Assembly (NCBI GenBank): GCA_023078685.1
Contig: JALGAS010000003.1
Coordinates: 2,790,001-2,854,000, forward strand
DNA: 64,000 nt
Reading direction: 5' to 3'
Source: Neopestalotiopsis rosae
Lineage: Eukaryota; Ascomycota; Sordariomycetes; Amphisphaeriales; Sporocadaceae
Made by a program: the position numbers and the translations under genes. Each line of letters begins with the position of its first letter. Within the stretch, counting starts at the first letter, position 1. Positions 42,777 to 54,563 of this stretch are shown one piece after another. The notes below the pieces were generated by a model. The model worked only from the letters and a program-made list of their open reading frames with translations. It had not been told where the DNA came from and made no database searches.

Positions 42777-43893
42777 ATTAGAGGTTGACGTTTGTTTATT
42801 GAAGTGCCGGAGACGAGTATCGTTGCTGTCAAGTATGGGAGAAGTTTAAATCACCAGAGAATGGTGTTATAGTTTTGGCACGTCCGAGGTAGGAAATGTT
42901 CCTGCATGAGTGTATATGGGTATGTACATATGTAGGTAGGGTTTCCTAGGTAAGTTCATGAATCTGGGGAAAAGATGGCAGTGCAGAATCTCAAGATATG
43001 CGGCTCTTTACTTTTAAAAGGACGACCTTGTATTTGTTTTGACGGAAAACTTCACCGCTCGCATGAACTCCCATCTACTGTAGTACTAATCCGCGCCCAA
43101 AAAGTGAAGCGTATACCCAACTTTGTAGGGAATCCCGGTTCACTATACTTGTGGGGCATCCAGGTCCCAGCCTATGAAAGCCGTGAATTGAACCCAGTGC
43201 CTACCTAATTCAGGAACGTGCGCAGTGTAGTGAGTGGGATCATGCTGCCCAAGCAACGAACGCAACCTGCATTTGTTACAGTCTGTGCTGCTTGAAAAGG
43301 GTCTTCTTCCCTATGACTCCTTTCCCGTAGCGGAAGTGGCCGAAGACTGACCGCGTAGCTCCATGGTTGATCAAATTCAATACCCAGTCACGTACGATAA
43401 TATACATGCTCTCTTCCTTTTTCGGAACCCGACTCTCAAGTGCTAGTTGGAACCATATTGACGAGGCAACAAGGCACCAAGTCTTTGGAAATTTTCTGTT
43501 GTTGTACTGTTGAGCAGCTACATATATGCTTTGCCTTTCAAGAGGCGTCATCTCTCTTTTGTCCTACAAACCACAAGGGGTATCTCTCTCATGATGCACG
43601 TAAAAGAGTCCGTTCTATACTCCCTTCTACTGCTCCACACCATCTTCCATTAACTCTTCGGCGTTTTCCCACGCTTATTTTTCAACCATTGTCCATCCAC
43701 ACGGTTTAGTACTGACGGGGGATTTACCCCTCTTATCTCAAATCATTCTCCATGCATTTGGTTTAATGGCTGGCAGGACGACGGCCATCTCTGCTTCTAA
43801 TGGCGACTTTGCATATGTGGGGGATCCGTGAGGTCTTCTCCAATCAAGTCTAGGGTGAGCATGGCTTTTCGCTACTGTCGACGCTCATGTTGC
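42777..43893. other. Intergenic, promoter of the 41-kb gene
   Basis: No gene supported. A GTAGGTAGGGTTTCCTAGGTAAG stretch (about 42931-42953) carries the recurrent CCTAGGTA motif. Confidence 0.5.
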
Positions 43894-46800
43894 TCATCGT
43901 CCTAATTTGCTGAGTCTTGCTCCCTTGACCGGCGCGGGTAGGACGGCGCAGAGCTTGTCTCTCTCTGCATAATTGTCAGTAGGTCGTCTCATGACTAGGG
44001 ACCAGAGCGCAAATAATAACTTACCGCCTTCGTCCTCGAACACGATGCTGATATCGTCGTGCTCGCCCGCGTAGTCTGGCATATCCAGGCAGAGGAAATG
44101 GTCTTCATCTCCCTTTTCGCTCCCATCACCACCCTTTGGTAGCGGGAACTTGGCTTCCACAAATTTAATCGCAGCCTTGCCCATCTTACCCGATGCTTCG
44201 TATACATCAGTGCCCTTGAGCACGAATCCCATACAGTGGCCGTGGACCCAGTCCTCGAAGAAGGCCAGGAGTTGAACGGTTCCGTCTAGTGGGTGGTGGG
44301 CCACTTGGATACGTGCCGTACCCGACTCCCACTTTTTATGCACAGGCACAACCATGCGCCGGCGGGTAATGTTCAGCGATGAAGCCACACCATCAAAGAG
44401 CACAGTGTAGCCAGTCATGCCATTTTGGAAAGCGTGTAAATCCTTGAACGAATTGAACCTGTAAGTTCTGACCGTCTGGGATCGAGCCACAGTACTCTGC
44501 AGGGCAGCAAACTCGCGTGGGGCATCCGTCAGTCCTGGACGGTCCAGCACAGATGTGGTCAAATCAACCTGCGGGTTACGTATAACGTGAAGGGTGAGGA
44601 TGTCCTTGGTGCCAAGCCTGAGTTTGAACTCTCCAGGCGCCATGTTGACCCTGTCGACAATTGTACCGACTGATGCTCCTTTCGCGTCAATAGAGTTGAG
44701 TTCAAGTCGTAACTTTTCTGCCAGTACTACAGGCGGTACGTCGCCAGCATATCGGTCATTGACGATCCGAACATGTTGCCAGGGCAACTTTTGCAGAGCC
44801 GGGAAACTAGCTTTGGCATCTTGTAGCCCTTCCGTCATGCTGAAACCTTGGATGGGAACCTCGGTGACTACTTCCTCGTCGCTGTGGACGTAGCTGCCCT
44901 TGAGAAGCGAGATGAACTTCTCCCTTTCCTTATCCTCGTTGAATATGAGCACCATGCGAGCTTTGGCCTTGCCATCGTTGTAAGTCAATTGTATCATTGG
45001 CTCACGTTGTTCGCCTCGAAGGTAGGCGTATTGAATAGGCATGGAGGGCGGATAGAGATGCGTGACACCGCTCAGTGTTCTTGTCTTTGGCCCAGTCACT
45101 ATGGCAAGGCGGAAGCCTCTGTGGAAGGTTCTCGGGCCTGTAGGGCTTCCTTCCTTGAGAAGCTTTTCGTACAGGCCCAATTCGCACTGGCCCACTGGTT
45201 CCTTGGGAAAGGTGCGTCCTTGAGGGTCAGAGTCGAAATAGTGGAAACCCCGCAGCTTGGACTGGAATGCAACTTGTTCCTCCTTCCGTGGATACAAGTA
45301 GCTTTGTACCTTGGCGTTGAAATCGAATATGTTCCAGAGCATGCGGAAATCGGTCTGAGAACACTGGATAGCTACCATGAAGCCACGGGGCATCTTCAGC
45401 TCCAACGAGCACTTGTCCGTGCGCCATTTTACGTTATCCCAGCTGGGGCCAGAATTCTTGTCTGCCTGTATACACAAAGTAACAGTACTATTTTGACTTG
45501 CCACGGTAAACATTAGTGTCGAATCCTTTTGATGTCGGTTGATGGATAGCATGCACGAGAAATGCGTGTGCATGGATTCCAGGCCCTGTTCCATGAGATA
45601 GACCTCGGCCTTTACTCGTCCATAGTTGAAAAGCGTTGGAGAATCACCGAGCGGGAGCGTCTCTACCAACGGGACCGTCTTGGCCGATTGCTGCGATGCA
45701 ACTAGCAATGAGCCCCAGTTGCCGTTCAGTAGTGATGTGATATCCTGGCTCAGCACCGGATACTCAATCCAGATTGATTTGTCCATCATTTGTGGCATGA
45801 AGGGCTCCTCAGGTGGCAACAGATTGTTTCTCTTCATAGATCCTGCTAGCTTCTTGAGGTTCGTCGCAAGGACTTGCCTGACTTCAGCAATTTCGCCCTC
45901 GTTTGTACTGAACTTGCCATCAGCGATCTCTGGAAGCGCGACTTCCGTAAGCCAGTAGCTCTTTGTCAAATCGGTGTATGCCTGATATCTGTTCATGAGA
46001 CTCTTAGTCTCATCCACGTCTTGGCCTCTGCTCCTCATGGCTGTCTCTAGTGCTATGCGACCCTTGAGAAACCACCACAATGCTGCACGACACATGTCGT
46101 CGGGGTTGGAACTGCCCAGTGATTTGAACTGCTCAGCATGGAGACGGAAAAGCTCATAGAGGTGCTTTGTTCGTGCAATAAACTCATCATATGCTGCGTC
46201 ATTCTCTGGCGGCTGTGACGAAAGCTTTCTTGGTGCCCTATCTGCAGATAGAGCAGATGCTGCAGACGCAGCACTCCAACCTCTGTCACGCGGGTTCTGC
46301 GAGATCGGTGTGGCCTTGGTCGACATTTCAGAAGTAGAATAAATTGACCCTGAATAGGTTGATGAGGGGCTATCGGAGTCAATCTTTTCACTTATGCGCA
46401 ACTCGTCAATCCCCGACAGCTGAGCAGATGGTATTTCATTTGCAAAGTTTGGTGGCGCCTCCACGTCTGTGGCAATTGGCGGCAGAGGGGACTTTCGCGG
46501 GTGCTCAAGCGCTGAAGGACTTGGATCAGGTGGTAAGGGGGACCTCCGGGTTGGATTTCGCGGTGGCGGTGCCATTGGTGGTTGCTGAGGTTGTGTAGGA
46601 TCTTCGATCAGTGGTGGAACATGTGTTCTTGTGGACAAAGCTCGCATCGGCGGGCGATCTTCGTGGCGCATCGGTTGATATTGTGGCTTTCTCGTAGATT
46701 GCGCTCGGAATGGCGATGACGCAGACTCGGGCTGCTCAGACGAAGCGAAAGGCGGAAGCTGGGGGGCCTGGTTCATGGGAATAGTAGGTAGGTGCGTGGG

Positions 46801-47712
46801 CCTTGGCTGTGTTGTACGGACTGGCTCGGGAGATGACTCGCCCTCATCCCATCCTTGATGAGAGTCCGTACTGGCAGATCGCGCTTGAGCAAAAGCCATA
46901 CCTTCGGCTTGTCTCTGCTCATGTTGATGTATCTCAATGAACGACCTCCTGGCCTCATCTTTACGATCAGAAGTTTCCAGGAATCGAGATCTGGTGACTT
47001 CACCAGCGGGCAAGGTCCTCAGTTGGGGGGAGGCCTGGAGATTTGGCATTAAAGAATCCTGCTTGGGCTCGTCGCCCATCGTAGAGAATCCAGTTTGTGT
47101 TCGCTTCATAGGGCCAGGGACGAAATCATTGGGATCCTTCCTGGGCGAATTCCTGGGCGAAACCCTGGGCGAGATGGCTCGCGTGTCACTTCCCTGCCTG
47201 GAATGCTCATAGCTTTTCAAGGATGACTGTGACGGTGCTGTGAGCGGAGCAGACTTGGACCTCTTTCTCCTTCCGATCTCCGCTACAATAGTCTCACACT
47301 CGTCACCACCTTCACCTATGACCTCGGGGTAGCTGTCGGCAAAGCGCACGACTAGACCTTTATTCTTGCGGTTCCTGGGTGGACTATGGGATTTGGAGCG
47401 ATAAGACAGCTGCTGCTGTCCGTCGGCACCAACATCTAGAGCACCAGGATAGCGCATGGCCCGGCTGGTATCCAGGGCCAGCTGGGGCTGTCTTGCCTCG
47501 AATTCACGGTGGCCATGAGCAGGCGGAGGAGGAGGCGGGTGAGTTACTTGCAGCCGGTCGGAGTTGCCCAGGAACGCAGAGAGGTCGTTGGCACTCTGTT
47601 CCGTCTTGTATTGGCGCTCACGCTCTTTCTCTGCAGCCTTCTGCTTGCCAAACATCTTGCCCATAAGTCGGTCACGGCGGCGACCGCCCTCGTTGGGCGT
47701 CTCTGCCTCCAT
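43894..47712 (-). CDS. Large uncharacterised fungal protein with disordered N-terminus, 1252 aa
   Basis: Exon 1 (47712-44025) and exon 2 (43964-43894) are separated by a 60-nt intron with GTAAGT, a CTACTGAC branch site and TATGCAG. The intron is a multiple of three without stops, so unspliced mRNA would add 20 residues. The start ATG at 47712 (MEAETPNEGGRRRDRLMGK) is chosen because the upstream open frame begins at GTG. About 500 residues of Pro/Ser/Arg-rich disordered sequence contain a PPPPPP run and repeated SPR motifs (ISPRVSPRNSPRK). A helical region follows around EFIARTKHLYELFRLHAEQF. The C-terminal half is long and beta-rich, with LYLMEQGLE-type and PH-like strand patterns and repeated segments such as FKLRLGTKDILTLHVI. 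No enzyme motif is seen. I cannot name the family; a cytoskeletal, cortical or signalling adaptor is only a guess from architecture. Confidence 0.8.
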   Translation of the reverse strand: MEAETPNEGGRRRDRLMGKMFGKQKAAEKERERQYKTEQSANDLSAFLGNSDRLQVTHPPPPPPAHGHREFEARQPQLALDTSRAMRYPGALDVGADGQQQLSYRSKSHSPPRNRKNKGLVVRFADSYPEVIGEGGDECETIVAEIGRRKRSKSAPLTAPSQSSLKSYEHSRQGSDTRAISPRVSPRNSPRKDPNDFVPGPMKRTQTGFSTMGDEPKQDSLMPNLQASPQLRTLPAGEVTRSRFLETSDRKDEARRSFIEIHQHEQRQAEGMAFAQARSASTDSHQGWDEGESSPEPVRTTQPRPTHLPTIPMNQAPQLPPFASSEQPESASSPFRAQSTRKPQYQPMRHEDRPPMRALSTRTHVPPLIEDPTQPQQPPMAPPPRNPTRRSPLPPDPSPSALEHPRKSPLPPIATDVEAPPNFANEIPSAQLSGIDELRISEKIDSDSPSSTYSGSIYSTSEMSTKATPISQNPRDRGWSAASAASALSADRAPRKLSSQPPENDAAYDEFIARTKHLYELFRLHAEQFKSLGSSNPDDMCRAALWWFLKGRIALETAMRSRGQDVDETKSLMNRYQAYTDLTKSYWLTEVALPEIADGKFSTNEGEIAEVRQVLATNLKKLAGSMKRNNLLPPEEPFMPQMMDKSIWIEYPVLSQDITSLLNGNWGSLLVASQQSAKTVPLVETLPLGDSPTLFNYGRVKAEVYLMEQGLESMHTHFSCMLSINRHQKDSTLMFTVASQNSTVTLCIQADKNSGPSWDNVKWRTDKCSLELKMPRGFMVAIQCSQTDFRMLWNIFDFNAKVQSYLYPRKEEQVAFQSKLRGFHYFDSDPQGRTFPKEPVGQCELGLYEKLLKEGSPTGPRTFHRGFRLAIVTGPKTRTLSGVTHLYPPSMPIQYAYLRGEQREPMIQLTYNDGKAKARMVLIFNEDKEREKFISLLKGSYVHSDEEVVTEVPIQGFSMTEGLQDAKASFPALQKLPWQHVRIVNDRYAGDVPPVVLAEKLRLELNSIDAKGASVGTIVDRVNMAPGEFKLRLGTKDILTLHVIRNPQVDLTTSVLDRPGLTDAPREFAALQSTVARSQTVRTYRFNSFKDLHAFQNGMTGYTVLFDGVASSLNITRRRMVVPVHKKWESGTARIQVAHHPLDGTVQLLAFFEDWVHGHCMGFVLKGTDVYEASGKMGKAAIKFVEAKFPLPKGGDGSEKGDEDHFLCLDMPDYAGEHDDISIVFEDEGGKLLFALWSLVMRRPTDNYAERDKLCAVLPAPVKGARLSKLGR

Positions 47713-50700
47713 GTTTTTGGAATTGAGAATCGCCGGTAGAAAATGGTGAGCTTCTCGTTGTTGACCCTGAATCTCGCTAAGCACGTCTACCGATTCCTTT
47801 GGCGGGGTCGTGCATCAGATGTCGTCGTCGGTGGCGGCAGGCAAAGCTTTGGGTGACTAGCTGGCTGTGTTGCTTGGGGTGGCTTTGTTTGAATGCGCTT
47901 TATTGACGCGGGGTTTGCTTCTGGCGGCGGTGGCTTGATCGACAGAAGCAAAAATGTTAAAGTTGTGAAATCAAGGAGAAAAATAAAAGAACACACAAAA
48001 TGGTAACCTGACCATGGGTTGCTGCGCCAATAGAATGAATCACAGAATTATCGAGGCGGGCAGCAATACAAACAACCAAAGGCAGGTCGAGCGAGCGAGT
48101 TGGCCCGGCGTTGGTGCTCTCTGGCTGGAACAATTGCAATGTAAAGGCAGGAAAAGAAGGTGTCTCTCCAGCGATCGAGGACGGCGAGGTTCGACTTTGA
48201 GGCGCTGTGGCACAACCTGGGTCCTTGAAACCTGCAGCAAGGAGGGGATCCGATGCTGGGGTTTTTGTGGTGTGGTTTTGGGGCCTTTGGGCAGGTATGT
48301 TCCAACTTCCCCTGGAGACTGGAGGGACTGACGGGACTGGAGTTTAGGATCGTAAACGTTTAGGTACGTACGGGTCGGTTCAGTTGGTCTGGCTGCTCCA
48401 TCCAAGCGGTCTGATTTGCAGGGAGCAAGCGCCGCTGGCTTGTGAATTCGTGTGGAATGCAACTAGCGGTGCGCGGCCAGCAGTAATACAACAACAAGAA
48501 GAGGAGGAGGAGGAAGAGGAACGAGACAAAAAAAAAAAGTGGTGATGAGGCAAAGTGGACGTGTGTGCAGCTTTCAGAGCAACAAACAGGCCATTGTCAT
48601 CGGTAGTATTATGAAAAGATGCCCTACGATGGATGGGGATTCATTCATTTGGAGCATATCAGAATGGGGGATGCGAGAAAATGAGGGACGGAGGGGAGGG
48701 GCGGTCCTGCATCTTGGGAACCATGCATGTGCACTGGTGCTAACCACATTGATTACTCGGTACCTCATACATTATTAGCACTTGAGATAGATGGGCTCAA
48801 GCTGGACAGGGTACCTACCGTATCTACCTATCGTATGTACGCTCATCAGCTTTCATACGCACGAACAAGCCCTGGCCGGCCTGGGGGAAACCAGGAACCG
48901 CACATATTACCTAACCTCCTACAGCCATCAATCAATTGCATTGATAAACGTTCCCCGTTTGGAAGAGTGCTACCTAGCACGCGACACACGGGCGAGATAC
49001 GATTTCTTGGCGCAATGGAGCACTTTCATTCTGATGACCATCACGTATGAGACTCGTCTAACATGCGTGTGTGCCTACTCCATATGTGTCTTTTTCATTC
49101 TTTTCTTCTGTTACCATGATTACATTCGCCAAGTCTAATAATGTCAGCCAGCGATTTAGTACATACGATGGATAGAGCAGTATGAGATGATGTATGCATG
49201 TGTATGGAGTCTGGACAGACACCTGGACTGGCTCTGCCGTATTCAATCATTTTAAGCGCTATTTCCAGCAAATACACGCAGTCGAGTTTCAGGGTAGCCC
49301 GGCCCGTGTGTATTTTGGGCCGCAGCGATTTCAGGGGACTAGTGGGACCCCCGACAGCCACTTTAGCCCATCTTAGCTTCAAATTCCGAACCACCACTTT
49401 GACACCTCTCCAGCTCTTCCCGATTTCCTTTCCCCACACGAGCACAAAGTGAGCACTAAGGTCGGTAGGGGAGGGATAAAAAAGGTATGTCAGGGTAATG
49501 ATAATATTGACCTGGGGGGCGTGGTGAACCAGGCGAAACACCGATACGCAGTTAATCAACACAAAAAGCCATCTCGAGGCAGATCCAACCGGCACGTAGG
49601 CGCAGAGTCTCAAGTCAGGCTGCTAGATAAACAAAGTACGATATAAAGATCAACAAGATGCCCTGATTCGCATATCGCTCGGTCTACAGATCAACGGATG
49701 ACCCCCATATTTACTGGAGACAGACACTAACGCGGACAACTCTATATCCAAGTCAAAATTCTTTTGTGTTGGACGTCACCGTTTGTTTCTTACAATTCCA
49801 GAATCTCCCAATCTATTTCCTTTTGCCATATCAAAGCCCAAAAAGGTCATCAGATCGAAACTTTTCATATTCTTCTGTCCCACCGTCAGTCAATATCTCT
49901 AAGACACAGCCGCGGGGCGTGAGTAAGCCACCGACAGCCTCGACTCCCAAAAAGAACAGAGCAAAAGGCACTACGTAGGCACTGCCTCCCGCTTTTTAAA
50001 ATGTCCGTAGCCTTAGCCTCGAAGCCGACCTCTTTCTCTCATATCCGACCCAACTGTGTTGACGACTGAACCTGTACGATCCATTTGTCCTTAGCGGGAG
50101 GAGAACATGGACGTACGTATTCTGTATACGCGGCCCACGCCAAACAAAGGGGGAATATTGAAGCTGGCTGCAATTGGGGAAGGTATAGTCACAACAGATA
50201 TCGCAGAAACCAATTGTGACTATCGTGGAAAGTCAAAGAATTTATGTGTCTTTTCATGTTCAATATGAAGATGAGCGTATACGAGGCTGTGCATAGACAA
50301 GAGCCGATCTAGACAGACGATCGCCTTTTTCGGCAGTTTCCTTCCTCCCCCAGCAATTGATGGGCAATGGATGATGCGACAAAAAGAGAGAGACCGCCCG
50401 TCTTATGATTGTGACAGGCGCTACTAGGCATGCTAGCAGCGAACGCCTTTTTACGCAGAATTGGCGCCCGCCCCGATGTCCACACGCTAAACGTCTAGCG
50501 GCCGAGAGCAAGCGAACCAACGCTCATAATCAAACAAGCTCTGGACTTTCTCTCTTTGTTTCGTTTGATCATCCCAAAAATAATTAAAGCGGGATGACGT
50601 GCCCTGGTAGATTCGACAAAAAACACGAAGGTTCAGAAACGGTTAATCTCGTATGTCTCTCTCGTATACTTGAATGGCCAGAAATGACACTGGGAGCCTG

Positions 50701-50947
50701 GCTAGCGACAACGCCCAACGAGACATTCTTCCTTTTTTCCATCAGGGGTCACTCACTACCTTGAGTTGAACATGCCTCTGAGCAATACATGCAGTCAAGG
50801 TAATTCCAACGGAACTCGTAAATCTGACATGCGCATACTCTTCTCAATGACAGCACATACCGATTCTATAGGATACAATTGGCCAGTCACAACTACATTA
50901 TTATACACATACAGTACGTACGAAAAAAAAATCCATGGGTATTTATT
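47713..50947. other. Long intergenic region
   Basis: About 3.2 kb without a supported gene. It includes a GGA/GAA-rich repeat (about 48501-48520), an A run (48528-48538) and stretches of TACCTACC. The portion next to 47713 probably contains the promoter and leader of the large gene. The part near 50948 is the 3' region of ALG12. No tRNA or rRNA is recognisable. Confidence 0.5.
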
Positions 50948-52677
50948 TTACTCCTTGACCTCTTTTCTTGGCATTCCCCGTACGCGCTTTAATATTCGTA
51001 TCCGGGGCTCCATTTTCGGGCCAATCCACCATCCCCCAGTTAGTGGCCGAATCATTTCGCGAATCTTCTTGACCGTGGCGCCTCTGCCCAGAATTTGACC
51101 TTCACCAGTCTCCAGTGCATCGTCGGCGTCCATGCCGGGCTTCAGAATCTCTACGCCGCCAAATCCTTGGACGAGACCAACGCTCTCCCAAGATCCAATG
51201 GCTTTGGCGGGGTCCTCCAGCAGGAGGTAGTCAAACTTGCTCCAAAAGTCGGGACTGCGAAGGGTCGAGGGCTCCTCGGTCTTGTCAAAGACGAACGGAA
51301 CGGCGTCAGTGGTTGGCTTGGGGTCCACGGGAGGGTATGGGTGCTGGCCAAAGAGCGTCACACCCGTCATGCAAGAGAGAACGTCAGTGTGCACCGTGAC
51401 GGTCTGAACGTCTGCAGATGAGGATCCGGGTTTCACGAGTGATCGCAGCTCCGCGAGGGCCTCGCCGCCTGGGTAATTGAGAGAAGAGAGACCCAGCATT
51501 GCTGTGCTGATAGCGAACGAAGCCAGGACCGACGCAACCAGAGCAAGCGAGCCAAGAGTGTAAAGAGCTGACTTGCCGCGGCGTGTAAAGAGGTAGTTGG
51601 CACCAAGGGCCGCCGCGGCAGTCATCGGGGGAACCACATAGTAGATGAACCGCGCCTCCTTATGTGGTTGTACCGAGTAGATGGCCACAAACAGTAGTGT
51701 TGGTAGGATAAAGGTCTGGGCTTGTGCTCTCGTAGCTGGTGCATGCAGAGAGACGGGAATACCAAGACCTAGGACGAGGGGGTTCGTGAACAGCTTTGGC
51801 AAGGCATTGGTAAAGTAGTAATGCCACGGCGACACGCCCCATTCAGATGACGAGCCTTGCAGCACATTGAAGACGAACGCAGAGAGTTCCGGCCACAGCG
51901 CCTTCTGCCAGAAGTAGGAATCAATTGGGATGGACGTCATCAACGAGAAGACGAATGAAAGCAAGAACGCCTCTAGAATACTCTCCACGCCCAAGCGACG
52001 CACCAAGAAGAGGTAACCAGTTGTGGTGCTGAGTAGTATGGCCAACTCAGATCGGAAGATGGCGGTCGCAAAGGTCAAGAGACCAATAGCCAGCTTGCAA
52101 CGTCCAACACGCAGCGTTTTTGGGTTGCCCACCAGCTGAGAGAATGCAAGCGTCGTGATTCCAAAGGCAAACATGTTGGGCAGAGTACGCGAGGCGTAAA
52201 AGAGGACATGGAACTGGGTGGCTTGCAAGACTGCATACCACCTTGCAGCCGGCCTACCAAACTCGCTCTCCACGCTGGACTTCATAATCACCATGGCCCA
52301 GGCGTTGAAGAGGCCCAGGAGAGCCCTGACAATGAACTGCGCATGCTCAAAGCCGACTACTCCGATAATCGGTTGAGCGATGCCGGCAAGCAGGACCGGG
52401 CCCATGAACGTCCGCGGGACGGCGCCTGGGAAATCGAAATGGTCATATCTTGCTGAAAGCTTTGCGTTCACATCACTGGTCGGAGTGCCATACACGAGAA
52501 TGTCGTGAGTTGCCTGCAAGTTGAACGACTCTTCCACCTTGGTGTACGGAGCGACAATGAGGTGGACAATGACCACGGCCGGGATGGCCAAGGACAGGAG
52601 CGTGTCTAATTAGATGTGTCAGTTTAAGCTCATCGAATCTGCATCACAGTTGTTCACGGCCTACCTATGGCGCCCAT
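50948..52677 (-). CDS. ALG12: ALG12-type dolichyl-P-mannose alpha-1,6-mannosyltransferase, 556 aa
   Basis: A 13-nt first exon (52677-52665) encodes MGAI plus one base. A 59-nt intron follows, then exon 2 (52605-50948). The join reads MGAI|DTLLSLAIPAVVIVHL. The protein is a polytopic GT22 mannosyltransferase. The first luminal loop after TM1 has APYTKVEESFNLQATHDILVYG, the family's conserved acidic motif. YDHFDFPGAVPRTFMGPVLL and LFYASRTLPNMFAFGITT follow, as in Alg12. About ten hydrophobic segments are spread over residues 1-380, with a soluble luminal C-terminus. It adds the eighth mannose to the lipid-linked oligosaccharide in the ER lumen during N-glycan assembly. Length matches orthologues. 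Without the tiny exon the frame has no ATG before the first helix, which supports this model. Confidence 0.92.
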
Positions 52678-53338
52678 TGTGCAAGCCAAAGCGCTGCAAA
52701 AGTGTTTGTAGAATGTTTACGTGAGAACCATTGAATTGAATTGACAAGTCGTGAATGTGAATTGCTGGTCAATTCGTCCAGCCCACTAATGCTACTCCGA
52801 AGCGGACCTCTTGTTTCCACTACGAGTTGAAAGGATGACGTTCAGGAACATAACCCGATAGGGACGGGAGCTTTGGAGCTTGGAGCTTCCCAAGGTTCCC
52901 CCTAAAGTCTGGGCGATTGGTGGCCGTTCCAACGCGACTGGGACGGGACTTCACCACAGGGCGGCTGCCAAGGCCCAATGTAAATCCGCCGCCGGACAGC
53001 TGGCAGCATTTCGATCCCGCCTCCAGGCTTGGGGTGAGCTGGAGGCTGGAAGCTGCCCACCTGCCCTCTGTCCAATGCGCCTTGGCTATCTCGAATACCT
53101 AGCACCTGTACAGCCTAGTACGCTGGTGTGAATGCGCACCTTCAAACGAACAGCTATTCACGAATCACGATTGACCAAATCACCCAGTTCCGGACCTGAA
53201 CAAGACGAACAAGCACGACCTCACCGCCTATCCGCGAGATCCAGCGCTCATCAACACTTTACAATTCACAGTCCACACCCGCCTACTCATAACCAAGCGA
53301 CCGCTACACGAAACGACTCGAACCTCTTGCAAGCAAAC
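52678..53338. promoter_or_regulatory. Divergent promoter shared by ALG12 and YOS1
   Basis: 661 bp separate the two start codons on opposite strands. No other gene fits between them. The region near 53270-53335 is rich in ACCAA/CAACC-type motifs and short CA-rich stretches. No specific factor site is claimed. Confidence 0.5.
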
Positions 53339-53835
53339 ATGGCGCTCATCCCTTCCTTTGGCCTGGGCTCCTTCTTCCAGATCGCCGTACTCCTCCTCAA
53401 CGCCGTCGCCATCCTCTCCGAAGACCGCTTCCTCGCGCGCGTCGGCCTGTCGGCCTCGTCGCACGACCCAGCCTTTGGCGCCGGTCCCGGCGGGGACCAG
53501 AGCTTCAAGTTCAAGCTCATGAACATGATTGCCAGTGTGCGCATGCTTACGAGGGGTGAGTAAAACCTCCATCGCTCTCATGACAGTTGGCAACATGCTC
53601 CTCTTCATGTCCTCTACACGTTCCCAAGAATGAGTCTGCAAGTCTCGCGATTGCAGTTCTGGTACAGGGAAGGGAGAGGGTTCCGTAGCTGGGCAGCAGG
53701 ACAATACAGGAGAGGATGTCATTAGAATGGTGATAGCGCACGTATCCTTCGAATCTTGGCTAACACTCGGCTTGCGCAGGACCACTGATTTTAGTCAATA
53801 TCTTGATAATACTCTACGAGATTGCGCTCGGCTGA
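53339..53835 (+). CDS. YOS1: Yos1-like ER-Golgi transport protein, 90 aa
   Basis: Two exons (53339-53555 and 53780-53835) are separated by a 224-nt intron; the join is at MLTR|GPLILVNILIILYEIALG. The short protein has an N-terminal hydrophobic segment, LGSFFQIAVLLLNAVAIL. A hydrophilic central part with SEDRFLARVGLS follows. A second hydrophobic segment at the C-terminus ends NILIILYEIALG. This is the characteristic layout of the Yos1/IER3IP1 family, a Yip1-Yif1 partner required for ER-to-Golgi traffic. The family's ILSEDRFL..VG and short length (about 80-90 aa) match. The second exon carries only 18 residues and would be missed without splicing. Confidence 0.93.
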
Positions 53836-54563
53836 AGCGGTTCGCATAGCCGAGACTCTACACTATCTCATGCCGCTGCTCGCAGTCACGCACGCAGCTC
53901 GGCATCAGGCACGACAAGGCAAGACATTTGCATTTATATCATCAGCTGGGCGTTCCGGAAAGGCAAGGTGCGGCTTGGGCATAAAAGGGGGAGGGCGGCT
54001 TGTCCTTGTAGACAGGCCCTTCACAAATATGCTCGTTAATAGACACTACATACACCAAGAATCGGTGGGCGGAACGAGTATTGGAACTGGACAACTTTGG
54101 ACTGCAATCGTGATCAGGTCTGAGGCTGAGGTCGGGAGAAGTGGAGTATTATGCTCCGATGGCAGGTCTGTAGCATTGACGATCTGCATCTGCTCGATGC
54201 ACTGGCAGCTTAAAGTTCAAATCACATTCGCAAAGTATAATGCCAAATTTATACGGCCAAATCCTTCCCATTTCGCTTTTTGTGTGAGTCCATATGTTTG
54301 TGGACAGGGCGTGCTATATGACGCCAGAGAATTATAATACATACAAGGGCTGTCGAAGTATAGCCAAGCTGAATCTCCGGTTCTTATGTGAGTTTGCCTG
54401 GATGGTCCTGGGCAGTATCCAAATCTTTTTCAGCCTCTCTCCCATATACTATCGGCTCATACCGAATTAGCTCTAATATATAATTCCGAGGGGATGCCCC
54501 TTTCGGACCGAAATCATGCTAAAAGTGCACAATATCGTACAGCCTTCCGATTTTGATCCAGAC
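53836..54563. other. Intergenic between convergent genes
   Basis: 3' regions of YOS1 (plus) and creB (minus). No supported gene. Confidence 0.55.

Noticed and set aside
49095..49613. 172-codon minus-strand frame
   Set aside because: No ATG at the frame start, no motifs and no codon bias; likely chance.
53228..53785. 185-codon minus-strand frame over YOS1
   Set aside because: It spans the YOS1 exon and intron on the opposite strand and has no recognisable content.
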